Shown here: positions 14,758 to 22,578 of the stretch, piece by piece | Layout of the letters: every line of letters starts with the position of its first letter | How positions within the stretch are numbered: position 1 is the first letter of the stretch | Source of the DNA: an uncultured Lachnospiraceae bacterium | GTDB lineage: Bacteria > Bacillota > Clostridia > Lachnospirales > Lachnospiraceae | NCBI GenBank assembly: GCA_937965795.1 | Contig: CALCMD010000002.1 | Coordinates: 1-29,986, forward strand | Length of the DNA stretch: 29,986 nucleotides | Direction: 5' to 3' | Notes under the pieces: model-generated | What the model was told of the DNA's origin: nothing | Seen by the model: only the letters and a program-made list of their open reading frames with translations | Databases searched by the model: none | Translations under genes and position numbers: made by a program

Positions 14758-17043
14758 TCATGTACCTCTCTTAAAAATTTTATCACGCCATCCAGGCCGT
14801 GTGTTCAGGGAAATCCGACCAAAATCGGGAACCTGCAAGTCATACATATAATCCCCAATCTGATGTTCATCCATGAGTTTTCTGTTAAAATATTTTTCAA
14901 CGCTCTGATAGCCCGTGGGGACGAAAAAAATCACATCAAACCCCACCAGACTCAAAAACGCCGTCAGGATCGTATCCTCCAGAGAAATTACTTTCTCTCC
15001 CGTATTCAGGTAAATCAGCTTTGGATTCTTCTTTGTAAAATCAAATTTCTGAATCAGCCGCACCAGCTCCCTGGGAAGATTCAGTACCGTAGCCACGATC
15101 GTATATTCTGTCCCGTTTTCAAAAGTTCCCTTAATCAGCCTTTTGTCGATTAAAAGCTGGAGCTTGTCCAGCATATGCTCCTGTATCTCTTCTCTCAGGA
15201 CTCCATAAGCATAATCCCTGTGCGCTTTGATCTTTGCCTTTTGCACCCTTCCGTTTCTGAAAAATTCCGTGGCGTGCGCCCGCATCGGGTTTTCATCCAT
15301 CGAATCCAGAAACGGCGCGGCTTTTATGACGAAGGTATCCTCCGTAATCAGCGCCTTAATGCCTGACCAGTACGGCTGCACCTGTCCATCCTTCACGCCC
15401 GATACCTTTGCAAAGAGCACCGGAAGATTGACCGTATCATTCACTGTACTGAAATTCGGCCGGTATTTCAGCTCTTCCTTCCAGAGAAGCGGAATTTCCT
15501 CATACATGGTTTTCAGATTCACGGTACTCGCCTTTTGATACTGCTGATTGCGGTACATGCCGGAATCCTGATACATCAGCGTATCCAGTTCCCTTTCCGC
15601 ATGATAAGCGGTCGTCCCGATCTGAATATCTGTGTTTTCCTGCGGAAACCTCTCTGCCGAAAGCGACTCCGGATAATGAATCTCGTACAACAGACTGTCC
15701 TTCAGGCAGCACGGAACATTTTGATTCGGATTTAAGATCAGCACATCCACCGGAAGCCTTGCGAGAAATCTTAAAAACAACGCTTCATTCTCATTCTTAC
15801 ATCCGCCCATATGGATAAAGCAGCCGATCTCCGGCATTTTCCAGTTCACGAACAGCTTCGGCTGGTAACGCTTCAGCCAGCACAGAAGATACACTGCTTT
15901 ATTGGTGAGGCGGTTCAGGTTCATACCCGGAAGCTTCGCTTCGTCCAGCATGATATCAAGAAAAGCCTTTGTCATGATCCTCTGAAGCTCGATATTCGCA
16001 CTGTATCTTATATTTGCAGACAAATCCATCAGCATCTGATCCTGTCTCTGATAGTTCTTCCTGTGGATACCCGCAATCTCATCCATCCCCGGCTGCGAAA
16101 TGGTCTGCTCTGTAATGACGATCTTTCGGCCCTCATTTTTCATCCGCAGGTAAAACTGATACCATTCATTTAAACAGGTAAGCTTATCTTCCACACCGCT
16201 GATTCTGAAAAAACAGTTATAATAGAACTCCGGGCGGTCTCCCCTGACCGCGGCAGGCTTTTCGACGTCCTCCATCCCCGCTCCCGTAATCCAGGCATTC
16301 GTACAGTTTACGACTTCCGGTTTTCTGCCATACAAACGCTCTGCGTTCTTTTCTTCCTGTATCTGTTCCCGCACCCATCGGAGATTAAAAGTCTCGGGAA
16401 ATGCCTGCATCCCCGGAAGCAGCAGCTCTTCCGATAAAGCCGTCTCCGTATCTATTTTCCGGTAGCCCTGATCTCCGTGGTACTGTAAAAGCACCGCATC
16501 ACAGCCTGCATTTGACAGGATGGAAACCAGCATCAGCTCATAATTACTGATATTTCCCTCATACAAAATCTTGGGTACTTCGTTTTCTCCCAACGCATTC
16601 ACAATCCGCTCAAACCGGTAATACAGCCAGCACATGAACTTAATGTACGCATTTTTCAGCATATTCTCATTCTTTCCGGCTCTCCGTAAAGAATCCAACG
16701 CGTCATAGATGGCGGCCGCCACCTGTCCCCGCTGTGCGTCCCGCATTCTGGGCAGCCATTTTTTCAGACTTGTCAAAAAAAATCCCATGCTCATCTGAAA
16801 TCCGGTTCCCATAATTTCCTGATAATAAGACAGATTCCCCTCGTCAGGATTCGGTATCTTCCCCTCCAGAATCACGCCTTTTAATCGGGCCGCTTCATAG
16901 TATTTGCGGATAAAACGGGCCACTTCCTCATTGTACCCGTTAATTCTGTAGAAATATACCCCTTTTTCTTTTCTGCAATCAAGTCCTTTGAAAAAATCAT
17001 CCAGTTCCTGTATTTTTCTGTGCTCAAACATCGATTTTTCCAT
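14758..17043 (-). CDS. yceG: YceG-family protein of the Ter-associated biosynthetic module
   Basis: A 761-residue soluble protein resembling B. subtilis YceG, the family known as a putative component of the Ter 'biosynthetic module'. It has no signal peptide or membrane segment. Landmarks are the N-terminal LDDFFKGLDCRKEKGVYFYR, a Rossmann-like stretch KILYEGNISNYELMLVSILS (near 185), IGCFIHMGGCKNENEALFLR (near 412), VDVLILNPNQNVPCC, and a C-terminal half with FTKKNPKLIYLNTGEKV. Catalytic residues cannot be assigned by eye. It has its own promoter 30-57 bases upstream and is followed one base later by telA. Start: the ATG at 17043 has only a weak AGG nearby, and the ATG at 17031 (MFEHRK) is an alternative. 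Function is inferred from gene neighbourhood only. Confidence 0.88.
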   Translation of the reverse strand: MEKSMFEHRKIQELDDFFKGLDCRKEKGVYFYRINGYNEEVARFIRKYYEAARLKGVILEGKIPNPDEGNLSYYQEIMGTGFQMSMGFFLTSLKKWLPRMRDAQRGQVAAAIYDALDSLRRAGKNENMLKNAYIKFMCWLYYRFERIVNALGENEVPKILYEGNISNYELMLVSILSNAGCDAVLLQYHGDQGYRKIDTETALSEELLLPGMQAFPETFNLRWVREQIQEEKNAERLYGRKPEVVNCTNAWITGAGMEDVEKPAAVRGDRPEFYYNCFFRISGVEDKLTCLNEWYQFYLRMKNEGRKIVITEQTISQPGMDEIAGIHRKNYQRQDQMLMDLSANIRYSANIELQRIMTKAFLDIMLDEAKLPGMNLNRLTNKAVYLLCWLKRYQPKLFVNWKMPEIGCFIHMGGCKNENEALFLRFLARLPVDVLILNPNQNVPCCLKDSLLYEIHYPESLSAERFPQENTDIQIGTTAYHAERELDTLMYQDSGMYRNQQYQKASTVNLKTMYEEIPLLWKEELKYRPNFSTVNDTVNLPVLFAKVSGVKDGQVQPYWSGIKALITEDTFVIKAAPFLDSMDENPMRAHATEFFRNGRVQKAKIKAHRDYAYGVLREEIQEHMLDKLQLLIDKRLIKGTFENGTEYTIVATVLNLPRELVRLIQKFDFTKKNPKLIYLNTGEKVISLEDTILTAFLSLVGFDVIFFVPTGYQSVEKYFNRKLMDEHQIGDYMYDLQVPDFGRISLNTRPGWRDKIFKRGT

Positions 17044-17071
17044 CCTAACTCATACTTCCATGATGACGACT

Positions 17072-17100
17072 ATTGTACCACTTTTTCACAGTTTTCACAA
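17072..17100 (-). promoter_or_regulatory. Promoter for yceG-telA
   Basis: On the minus strand TTGTGA (17095-17100) is followed after 17 bases by TACAAT (17072-17077), with a TGG just before the -10 giving an extended -10. It lies in the 112-base gap after the CitE-like gene. Confidence 0.65.
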
Positions 17101-17155
17101 GCCACCCCCTGTAAAAATCAGAAAAAACCGCCAAAATCTGCCGCAATTCAGACCT

Positions 17156-18118
17156 TTAATCCCGCACGCCATATGCCTCTGCCAGAAAAAGCGTCCGTAC
17201 CGCCCAGTTGGTGTGCGTCTTATACTCATTCATCCTTTCACGGGCATGGCTGCCGGAGACGAGGGAACTCTCATCCGGGTTCCATGAAAGAATGGCTTTC
17301 GCATCCTCAAAATCCTTTCGGGATACCTGATATGCGGCATTCACAAGGCCGATCTGCTTTGGATGAATCACGGTTTTTCCCACAAAACCGCACAGTCTGT
17401 CATCCGCCAGCTCCTTTCGCAGACCTGTATCCCAGCCAGAGCCGTCATAGTATTCCCACACAGGGCCGGATATTACGTAGTCCATCCCATAAACCGTAAG
17501 GATGTCAGAAAAAATATTTGCGACGGGAGAAATCCTGTGAATGGATTCGCCGCTGCCACGGCGAAATCCAAACATATGGCAAAGGTCATTTCCTCCAACC
17601 CGGATATTCAGGACCAGCTCTTCTATGCGGTCAAGCTTTTCCTTCAAACTGTACAAGATCTCATAACGGTTTCTCAGATCAATGATGGACGGACTTTCAT
17701 AAATCGGCATCATATAGACCGGCTTTTTAGAAACCTCATTTACCCGAAGAACCGCCTCGATATATGCGTCTGCGTTTTCCAGGGAAAACTTCGGCAGGAT
17801 AAAGCCCCGGATCAGCCGCGACGCTTCGCCAAACGCCTTCATCAGCCTTAAAATCTGCTCACTGTTTCTGACCCGGATAAAAATCTGCGGCAGGTAGAAC
17901 ATTTTCTCCTGAAACGCCCGGTACATTTCGTCCATACTCTGTTTCAGCTTTTCTTCCGCCTCCGCCACGCCGTTCTCCCGTATGGTATCCTCCAGGCAGA
18001 ACGCCAGAGAATACTTCTTCCCAAACTTTTGATGCACCACAGACGCCGCGATTCCTTCTCTGTTTGCCGGACAGTACAAAAGGGCGCCCACGCTGTAATA
18101 TTTTCCTGCATTCTTCAT
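17156..18118 (-). CDS. CitE/HpcH-like TIM-barrel C-C bond lyase of the Ter module
   Basis: A 320-residue protein of the HpcH/HpaI-CitE superfamily, in the branch associated with Ter operons. TIM-barrel marks are LAFCLEDTI (about 38-46), the Arg of IRVRN, FILPKF (about 106-111), the Glu of IYESPS, NIRVGGNDLCHMFG (about 171-184) and GKTVIHPKQI (about 247-256). The acidic residues of CLED and YESP and the Arg of IRVRN fit the Mg2+ and carboxylate sites of CitE-type lyases. It probably cleaves or forms a C-C bond on a small acid or acyl intermediate; the real substrate is unknown. AAGGAGAG lies seven bases before the ATG, and the gene begins 12 bases after the StiP stop, so it is an operon partner of the two PRTases. 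Confidence 0.87.
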   Translation of the reverse strand: MKNAGKYYSVGALLYCPANREGIAASVVHQKFGKKYSLAFCLEDTIRENGVAEAEEKLKQSMDEMYRAFQEKMFYLPQIFIRVRNSEQILRLMKAFGEASRLIRGFILPKFSLENADAYIEAVLRVNEVSKKPVYMMPIYESPSIIDLRNRYEILYSLKEKLDRIEELVLNIRVGGNDLCHMFGFRRGSGESIHRISPVANIFSDILTVYGMDYVISGPVWEYYDGSGWDTGLRKELADDRLCGFVGKTVIHPKQIGLVNAAYQVSRKDFEDAKAILSWNPDESSLVSGSHARERMNEYKTHTNWAVRTLFLAEAYGVRD

Positions 18119-18130
18119 TGCCTTCTCTCC

Positions 18131-19180
18131 TTATGCGTCTGCCAGCTTTTTGATGATTCCGCAGCACTTATAATGTTTCATCGGGTAATACTCCACCGCC
18201 ACTTCCTTTTCCAGCGCCAGCCTTACCACAGGAGCGAGCGCGGGATCGTCCTTCTCTTTTTCATTGATCAGTATTTTCCACGGAACCCTGCGAAGAAGCA
18301 CTCTCGTCGTCTCTCCAATTCCCGGCTTTACAAGATTGAGGTCTGTCACTCCAAAAGCATCCGCCAGCCTCTTCACCTCATCTATGCCGTATCCCATCGG
18401 CGCAGGCTCTTCCGGCGGATTTTCCATTTCAAAACATTCCTCAATCGCTTTTATAAATTCATAAGATAAATCCGACTCCCCAAGTTCCCCGTAATAGGCC
18501 GCCCCGTGAAAATCGTCCGCACCGATGATATCCTCCCGCAGAAAGGTACGGCTGATGAGCCCCGATACCGTGCTGTTTAAACAGGAACTGGGAATCAGAA
18601 TATCCTGATGCGTCCCGCAAAGCCGCGTGATATTTGCCGGGTCGGCCGCCACGGCGATTTCAGGAGAAACCCCTTCATACTTTTCCACAGCCTTTTCCAG
18701 TTCCCTTAAAATCGCGCCCTTCCCGATCCATCCATCCACGAACAGAAGCTGCCCCGGGCGATGCCTGTCCAGAAGATAACGCATGGCATTCCCGTCAATT
18801 CCCCGTCCGCGGATAATGGAAATCGAATAGTGGGGAACCTCAACCCCATATTTTTTCCGAATATAATGTTTTATCAAAATCCCGATGGGAATGCCGGCTC
18901 TCGCCAGAGACACCAGCGCCACATCCTTCCCTCTTGCCTCCATGATTTTATCCGACAGCCTTCCTACCGCAAGAGCGGTCGGCTTCGCATAGGCCGCCAG
19001 CGCTTCCCGGTACACCTGCATATAGGTTTCCGAGGGGACATATTCTACAGGAAGCATTTCACAGTAATGTATCCCCGCCTGTATCTGCTTTTCTCTCTCC
19101 TGGGTAGACTGGGGCTTTACCATCCCGGTAATATCCTTTAGAAGTAACGTCACATCCTCCGCCTTATAAGAGCTTCTCAA
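18131..19180 (-). CDS. StiP-family phosphoribosyltransferase with PELOTA-like C-terminus
   Basis: A 349-residue protein of the family named 'cysteine protease StiP' in databases but reinterpreted as a phosphoribosyltransferase. It begins RSSYKAEDVTLLLK, typical of the family. A PRPP-binding-type loop, LLFVDGWIGKGAI, lies at about 145-157, preceded by SLARAGIPIG (91-100) and ISIIRGRGID. The C-terminal part (about 280-345, NLVKPGIGETTRVLLRRVPW and YYPMKHYKCCGII) fits the small PELOTA RNA-binding-type domain described for these proteins. The start is a TTG at 19180 that overlaps the upstream stop (TTGA), with AAGGTGG eight bases before it, so translation is coupled. Predicted to attach a ribosyl phosphate to, or remove it from, the unknown base-like product of the module. 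Confidence 0.86.
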   Translation of the reverse strand: MRSSYKAEDVTLLLKDITGMVKPQSTQEREKQIQAGIHYCEMLPVEYVPSETYMQVYREALAAYAKPTALAVGRLSDKIMEARGKDVALVSLARAGIPIGILIKHYIRKKYGVEVPHYSISIIRGRGIDGNAMRYLLDRHRPGQLLFVDGWIGKGAILRELEKAVEKYEGVSPEIAVAADPANITRLCGTHQDILIPSSCLNSTVSGLISRTFLREDIIGADDFHGAAYYGELGESDLSYEFIKAIEECFEMENPPEEPAPMGYGIDEVKRLADAFGVTDLNLVKPGIGETTRVLLRRVPWKILINEKEKDDPALAPVVRLALEKEVAVEYYPMKHYKCCGIIKKLADA

Positions 19181-20283
19181 TCCTCACACCACCTTACCAG
19201 AATAATCTCCTCATTTCCACTGGCATACAGCGCGTTTACCAGCGTGTTTTCACCCTCCCTGACGCCTTTCGCATCCGTCAGAATCAGTACTGTGTCATAT
19301 TTCTCCAGGTCATAAAGAAACGTCCTCCGATCTTTCTCATACAGACTCTTCAATTCATATCTGACATGAAGCGGGTAATCCTTCTCCGTACTGACCTCGA
19401 TGGGGCTTCTTGTTGTCGCATGGCATCTTACAAACGGGCAGTCCTTCTCAATCTTCGCCGCGATATACAGCGCCGGATACATAAACTCCTCCGTTCCGAG
19501 CGCCAGTATCCGCTGTTTGTCCACAAAGTTTATGGATTTTCGTATGGTTTTCCACAATTGTTCGCACGCTTTCCGGTATTCCTCTGCCAAAACACACCTT
19601 CTGGCATCTCTGCCACCCGAAACAGACAGCTCCTTCACACGTATCTCCGGTTCGCCATCCCCCATCTTCCGGTATGTCCCGTCGCTCCGGCAGCCCTGCG
19701 CAATCTCCGCATAGGCGCTGTGATCCGTCTTTACCAGATAATGTACCGGAATCCCCCGGTTTCGGTAGGTATCGAGCGCTTCTGCGTCCATCCCGTTTAG
19801 CAGAGACGCCACCGCAAACGCCGCCTTCCCCGGATACTCCTTCTCCAGAAGATTGATAATCTTTAAAATCGTGTTTCCTGTCGTTACCTCATCCTCCACG
19901 AACACGATCCGGTCTATCCCGTCGATCACTTTGTCAATATCGTCCTTCACCAGCTTCTGCTCCGTCGCATGGCTGTGGGATTCTGAAAAATAAAGATACT
20001 GCACGCCCGGAATCTTCTCTCTGGTCGTCTGCATATAAAGCGTTCCCAGCTCCACAGCCAGCGCCGCTCCGATCGCTGTCGCCGTCTCCGCAAAGCCTAT
20101 CATCAAAAGACGCTCCCCTTCGTATGCCTCTTTCACCCGTCCCGCCAGCTCCGAAAACATTTCAAACGCCTCCTTCGGACTGACCGGTACATGCTTTCCC
20201 TGTAAGCGGTTTACCACCAGATACTTTCTCTTCGTATTATTCTCTCTCTTCGCTATCCCGACAAGTTTTTCTTCGCTGTACAT
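19177..20283 (-). CDS. Phosphoribosyltransferase with TRSP domain (PRTase-TRSP)
   Basis: A 368-residue two-domain protein and first gene of the Ter biosynthetic set. The N-terminal domain is an orotate-PRTase-like fold with the PRPP loop VFVEDEVTTGNTI at about 127-139 and the hood-like FAETATAIG near 64-72. The C-terminal domain carries the name-giving motif HATTRSPI (T291-R292-S293-P294) and LILTDAKGVREGENT. The ATG at 20283 is chosen because GGAGAG lies just before it; 21 more in-frame codons upstream would run into the promoter. The gene is preceded by a near-consensus promoter and overlaps the StiP gene by four bases. With StiP, the CitE-like lyase and the HAD phosphatase it forms the predicted nucleoside-like metabolite pathway (established by comparative genomics, product not known). 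Confidence 0.88.
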   Translation of the reverse strand: MYSEEKLVGIAKRENNTKRKYLVVNRLQGKHVPVSPKEAFEMFSELAGRVKEAYEGERLLMIGFAETATAIGAALAVELGTLYMQTTREKIPGVQYLYFSESHSHATEQKLVKDDIDKVIDGIDRIVFVEDEVTTGNTILKIINLLEKEYPGKAAFAVASLLNGMDAEALDTYRNRGIPVHYLVKTDHSAYAEIAQGCRSDGTYRKMGDGEPEIRVKELSVSGGRDARRCVLAEEYRKACEQLWKTIRKSINFVDKQRILALGTEEFMYPALYIAAKIEKDCPFVRCHATTRSPIEVSTEKDYPLHVRYELKSLYEKDRRTFLYDLEKYDTVLILTDAKGVREGENTLVNALYASGNEEIILVRWCED

Positions 20284-20317
20284 ATTCTCTCCATACCATT
20301 TTTTACATTTTAGAGTT

Positions 20318-20346
20318 ATTTTAACACAGAGACTTTTCCCTTTCAA
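20318..20346 (-). promoter_or_regulatory. Promoter of the PRTase-StiP-CitE unit
   Basis: On the minus strand TTGAAA (20341-20346) is followed after exactly 17 bases by TAAAAT (20318-20323), 34 bases before the chosen start codon. Both hexamers match five of six positions. Confidence 0.75.
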
Positions 20347-20397
20347 TACACCGGAACGATACGTCCATAAAGAATGCCGGGACGCATCTGAATCCAG

Positions 20398-20442
20398 AAA
20401 AATTGCCGGAGAAGCTTTTCATCGCATCTCCGGCAGTCTTTT
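20398..20442 (-). terminator. Intrinsic terminator after the cytidylate-kinase-like gene
   Basis: TGCCGGAGA (20404-20412) and TCTCCGGCA (20427-20435) form a perfect 9-base stem, followed on the minus strand by ATTTTT. It ends the liv/kinase transcript before the Ter module promoter. The plus strand also carries a short T run, so it may work both ways. Confidence 0.85.
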
Positions 20443-21065
20443 TACTTTCCAAATCTCACAGCAATATATGCCTTTATTTCTTCCACGCACTTCTCAAATC
20501 CCAGCTTCCCGCTGTTTAAACACAGATCATAATTCCTTGCGTCATTCCACGTATTTCCGGTATAGTAGTGATAAAAATCGCCCCGGTACTTATCGGTCTT
20601 TGCGATGAATTTCTCCATCTCCTTTTCCGTCATGTCGTTGCGCTCCATCGCTCTTGCCATACAATAGTCTCCGGGGGCATGGATAAAGACGCTTACCACA
20701 TCTTCTCTGTCCTTTAATACAAAGTCCGCACAGCGTCCCACGATCACGCAGGATCCTTTCTCCGCCAGCTCTTTGATCACTTTCGCCTGATAATTAAACA
20801 AATTTTCATCGGAAACAAAATCGCCTTTTCCCGGTGAAATCAGCCCGCCCCTGTAAATCTTCTTCGAAGTACCAAACAGTGGATTGCTTCTCAGCCTCTC
20901 ATCCGCCTGATTAAATAATTCCTCGCGAATGCCGCTGTCATCAGAAGCCATCCGCAGGATCTCCCTGCTGTAGAAGGGAATCCCCATATCCTTTGCCAAC
21001 ATCTGTCCAATCGTTTTTCCTCCGCTGCCATACTGCCTGGCAATGGTAATGATTACTTTCTCCAT
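20442..21065 (-). CDS. Cytidylate kinase-like family protein
   Basis: A 207-residue P-loop kinase of the cytidylate-kinase-like family, distinct from canonical CMP kinase. It has an N-terminal nucleotide-binding loop ARQYGSGGKTIG (about 9-20), PFYSREIL, the GSCVIVGRCADF strand and loop (about 107-119), an Arg-containing lid stretch (ARAMERND) and a C-terminal YDLCLNSGKLG. AGGGGGA precedes the ATG. The gene starts 28 bases after livF and is followed by the terminator, so it is the last gene of the transporter operon. Family members are common in gut Clostridia; substrates are mostly untested, so CMP phosphorylation should not be assumed. A link to amino acid uptake is not evident. Confidence 0.85.
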   Translation of the reverse strand: MEKVIITIARQYGSGGKTIGQMLAKDMGIPFYSREILRMASDDSGIREELFNQADERLRSNPLFGTSKKIYRGGLISPGKGDFVSDENLFNYQAKVIKELAEKGSCVIVGRCADFVLKDREDVVSVFIHAPGDYCMARAMERNDMTEKEMEKFIAKTDKYRGDFYHYYTGNTWNDARNYDLCLNSGKLGFEKCVEEIKAYIAVRFGK

Positions 21066-21093
21066 CTAATTCCCCCTTTTGCAAAGCATCTTC

Positions 21094-21804
21094 CTACTCT
21101 CCAAGATATGCTTTTCTGACTGATTCATCATTCATCAGCTCTTTTGCATCGCCCTGCAACGTGATCCTTCCTGTTTCCAGGACATACGCCCGGTCTGCGA
21201 TAGAAAGCGCTTTTTTTGCATTTTGTTCCACCAGAAGCACGGTCGTTCCGGCAGCGCTTACCTCTTTAATAATATCAAAAATTTCATTTACAAAAATTGG
21301 TGAAAGTCCCATAGACGGCTCGTCCATCAGGATGATCTTCGGCTGTGACATCAGCGCCCGGCCCATTGCCAGCATCTGCTGTTCACCGCCGCTTAAGGTT
21401 CCCGCCATCTGGTTTTTTCTTTCTTTCAGACGTGGGAATCTCTTATAAACCATCTCCAGATTTCTAGCAATTTCTTCCTTGTCTTTTCTCGTATACGCCC
21501 CCATCTTCAGGTTCTGGTATACGCTCAGCTCCGCAAATACTCTTCGTCCTTCCGGTACGTGCGCCATTCCCATTGACACAATTTTATGTCCCGGCGTCTT
21601 TGTGACATTTTTTCCGTCAAAAATGATTTCTCCTGCCTTCACCGGCAGCAGCCCTGTGACCGCATGAAGCGTGGTCGTCTTTCCGGCTCCGTTCGCGCCG
21701 ATCAGAGCGATAACCTCCCCTTCATTTACCTCGAAGGAAATCCCTTTCAGCGCCTGGATCATGCCATAGTATACTTCCAGGTCTTTGATTTCAAGCATTG
21801 CCAT
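21094..21804 (-). CDS. livF: Branched-chain amino acid ABC transporter ATP-binding protein LivF
   Basis: A 236-residue ATPase subunit. Walker A GANGAGKTT (about 36-44), the signature LSGGEQQ, Walker B IILMDEPS and the switch His region LLVEQN (Gln-Asn variant usual for LivF) are visible. The segment AHVPEGRRVF before the signature is characteristic of LivF. The ATG at 21804 is chosen because AGGAGGG lies eight bases upstream; eight extra codons in frame lack such a site. It begins 13 bases after livG. Works at the cytoplasmic membrane face as a heterodimer with LivG to power uptake through LivHM. Confidence 0.95.
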   Translation of the reverse strand: MAMLEIKDLEVYYGMIQALKGISFEVNEGEVIALIGANGAGKTTTLHAVTGLLPVKAGEIIFDGKNVTKTPGHKIVSMGMAHVPEGRRVFAELSVYQNLKMGAYTRKDKEEIARNLEMVYKRFPRLKERKNQMAGTLSGGEQQMLAMGRALMSQPKIILMDEPSMGLSPIFVNEIFDIIKEVSAAGTTVLLVEQNAKKALSIADRAYVLETGRITLQGDAKELMNDESVRKAYLGE

Positions 21805-21817
21805 AAGTTTTTCCCTC

Positions 21818-22576
21818 CTATTCTCCAAGATATGCCGTGATAACCTGCGGGTCGTTCAGTACTTCGGCTGTCTCTCCCTGTGCCAGAACCTGTCCAAAAT
21901 TCAGCACGGTCAGCTTTTCACAGATTCCGGATACCAGCCTCATATCATGCTCAATCAGCAAAATCGTCATATCGAACTTGTCTCTCACAAAATGAATCGT
22001 GTCCATCAGCTCCTGTGTCTCATTCGGATTCATACCTGCCGCCGGTTCATCCAGAAGCAGAAGCTTCGGTTCTGTCGCCAGCGCTCTGGCAATCTCCAGT
22101 TTCCTCTGCTTGCCATACGGCAGATTGGACGCCAGGTAATCCGCCTGTCCATCCAGATCGAACACCCGAAGGAGCTCCATCGCCTGTTCATTCATTTCCT
22201 TTTCCGTCTTACGGTATTTCGGCAGCCGCAGAATCCCTTCGATCGTGGAGTAATGATGTTTATTGTGAAGCCCTACCTTTACATTATCCAGTACGCTCAT
22301 ATCCTTAAAAAGACGGATATTCTGAAACGTTCTCGCAATGCCTTCCTTATTAATATCTATGGTTTTCTTTCCTGTGATATTCTTCCCGTCAAGAGTAATA
22401 ATCCCTTCGTTTGGTTTATATACGCCCGTAAGAAGATTGAACACGGTCGTTTTTCCCGCTCCGTTCGGCCCGATCAGCCCGTAGAGCTGCCCTTTCTCAA
22501 TGCTGATATTAAAACCGTCTACCGCACGAAGTCCTCCAAAAGAGATTCCCAGATTTTTCACTTCCAACAATGCCAT
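21818..22576 (-). CDS. livG: Branched-chain amino acid ABC transporter ATP-binding protein LivG
   Basis: A 252-residue ATPase subunit with Walker A GPNGAGKTT (about 36-44), ARTFQNIRLF, a divergent signature LPYGKQRKLEIARAL in place of LSGGQ, Walker B LLLLDEPAAGMNP and the switch LLIEHDM. The AAGMNP segment is typical of LivG. AGGAGG lies about 11 bases before the ATG. The gene begins two bases after the LivM stop. Partner of LivF. Confidence 0.95.
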   Translation of the reverse strand: MALLEVKNLGISFGGLRAVDGFNISIEKGQLYGLIGPNGAGKTTVFNLLTGVYKPNEGIITLDGKNITGKKTIDINKEGIARTFQNIRLFKDMSVLDNVKVGLHNKHHYSTIEGILRLPKYRKTEKEMNEQAMELLRVFDLDGQADYLASNLPYGKQRKLEIARALATEPKLLLLDEPAAGMNPNETQELMDTIHFVRDKFDMTILLIEHDMRLVSGICEKLTVLNFGQVLAQGETAEVLNDPQVITAYLGE

Positions 22577-22578
22577 GA

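Noticed and set aside
18131..19180. Annotation of the StiP-family gene as a cysteine protease
   Set aside because: The visible PRPP-loop segment and the context with a second PRTase favour a phosphoribosyltransferase; no Cys-His protease pair stands out.
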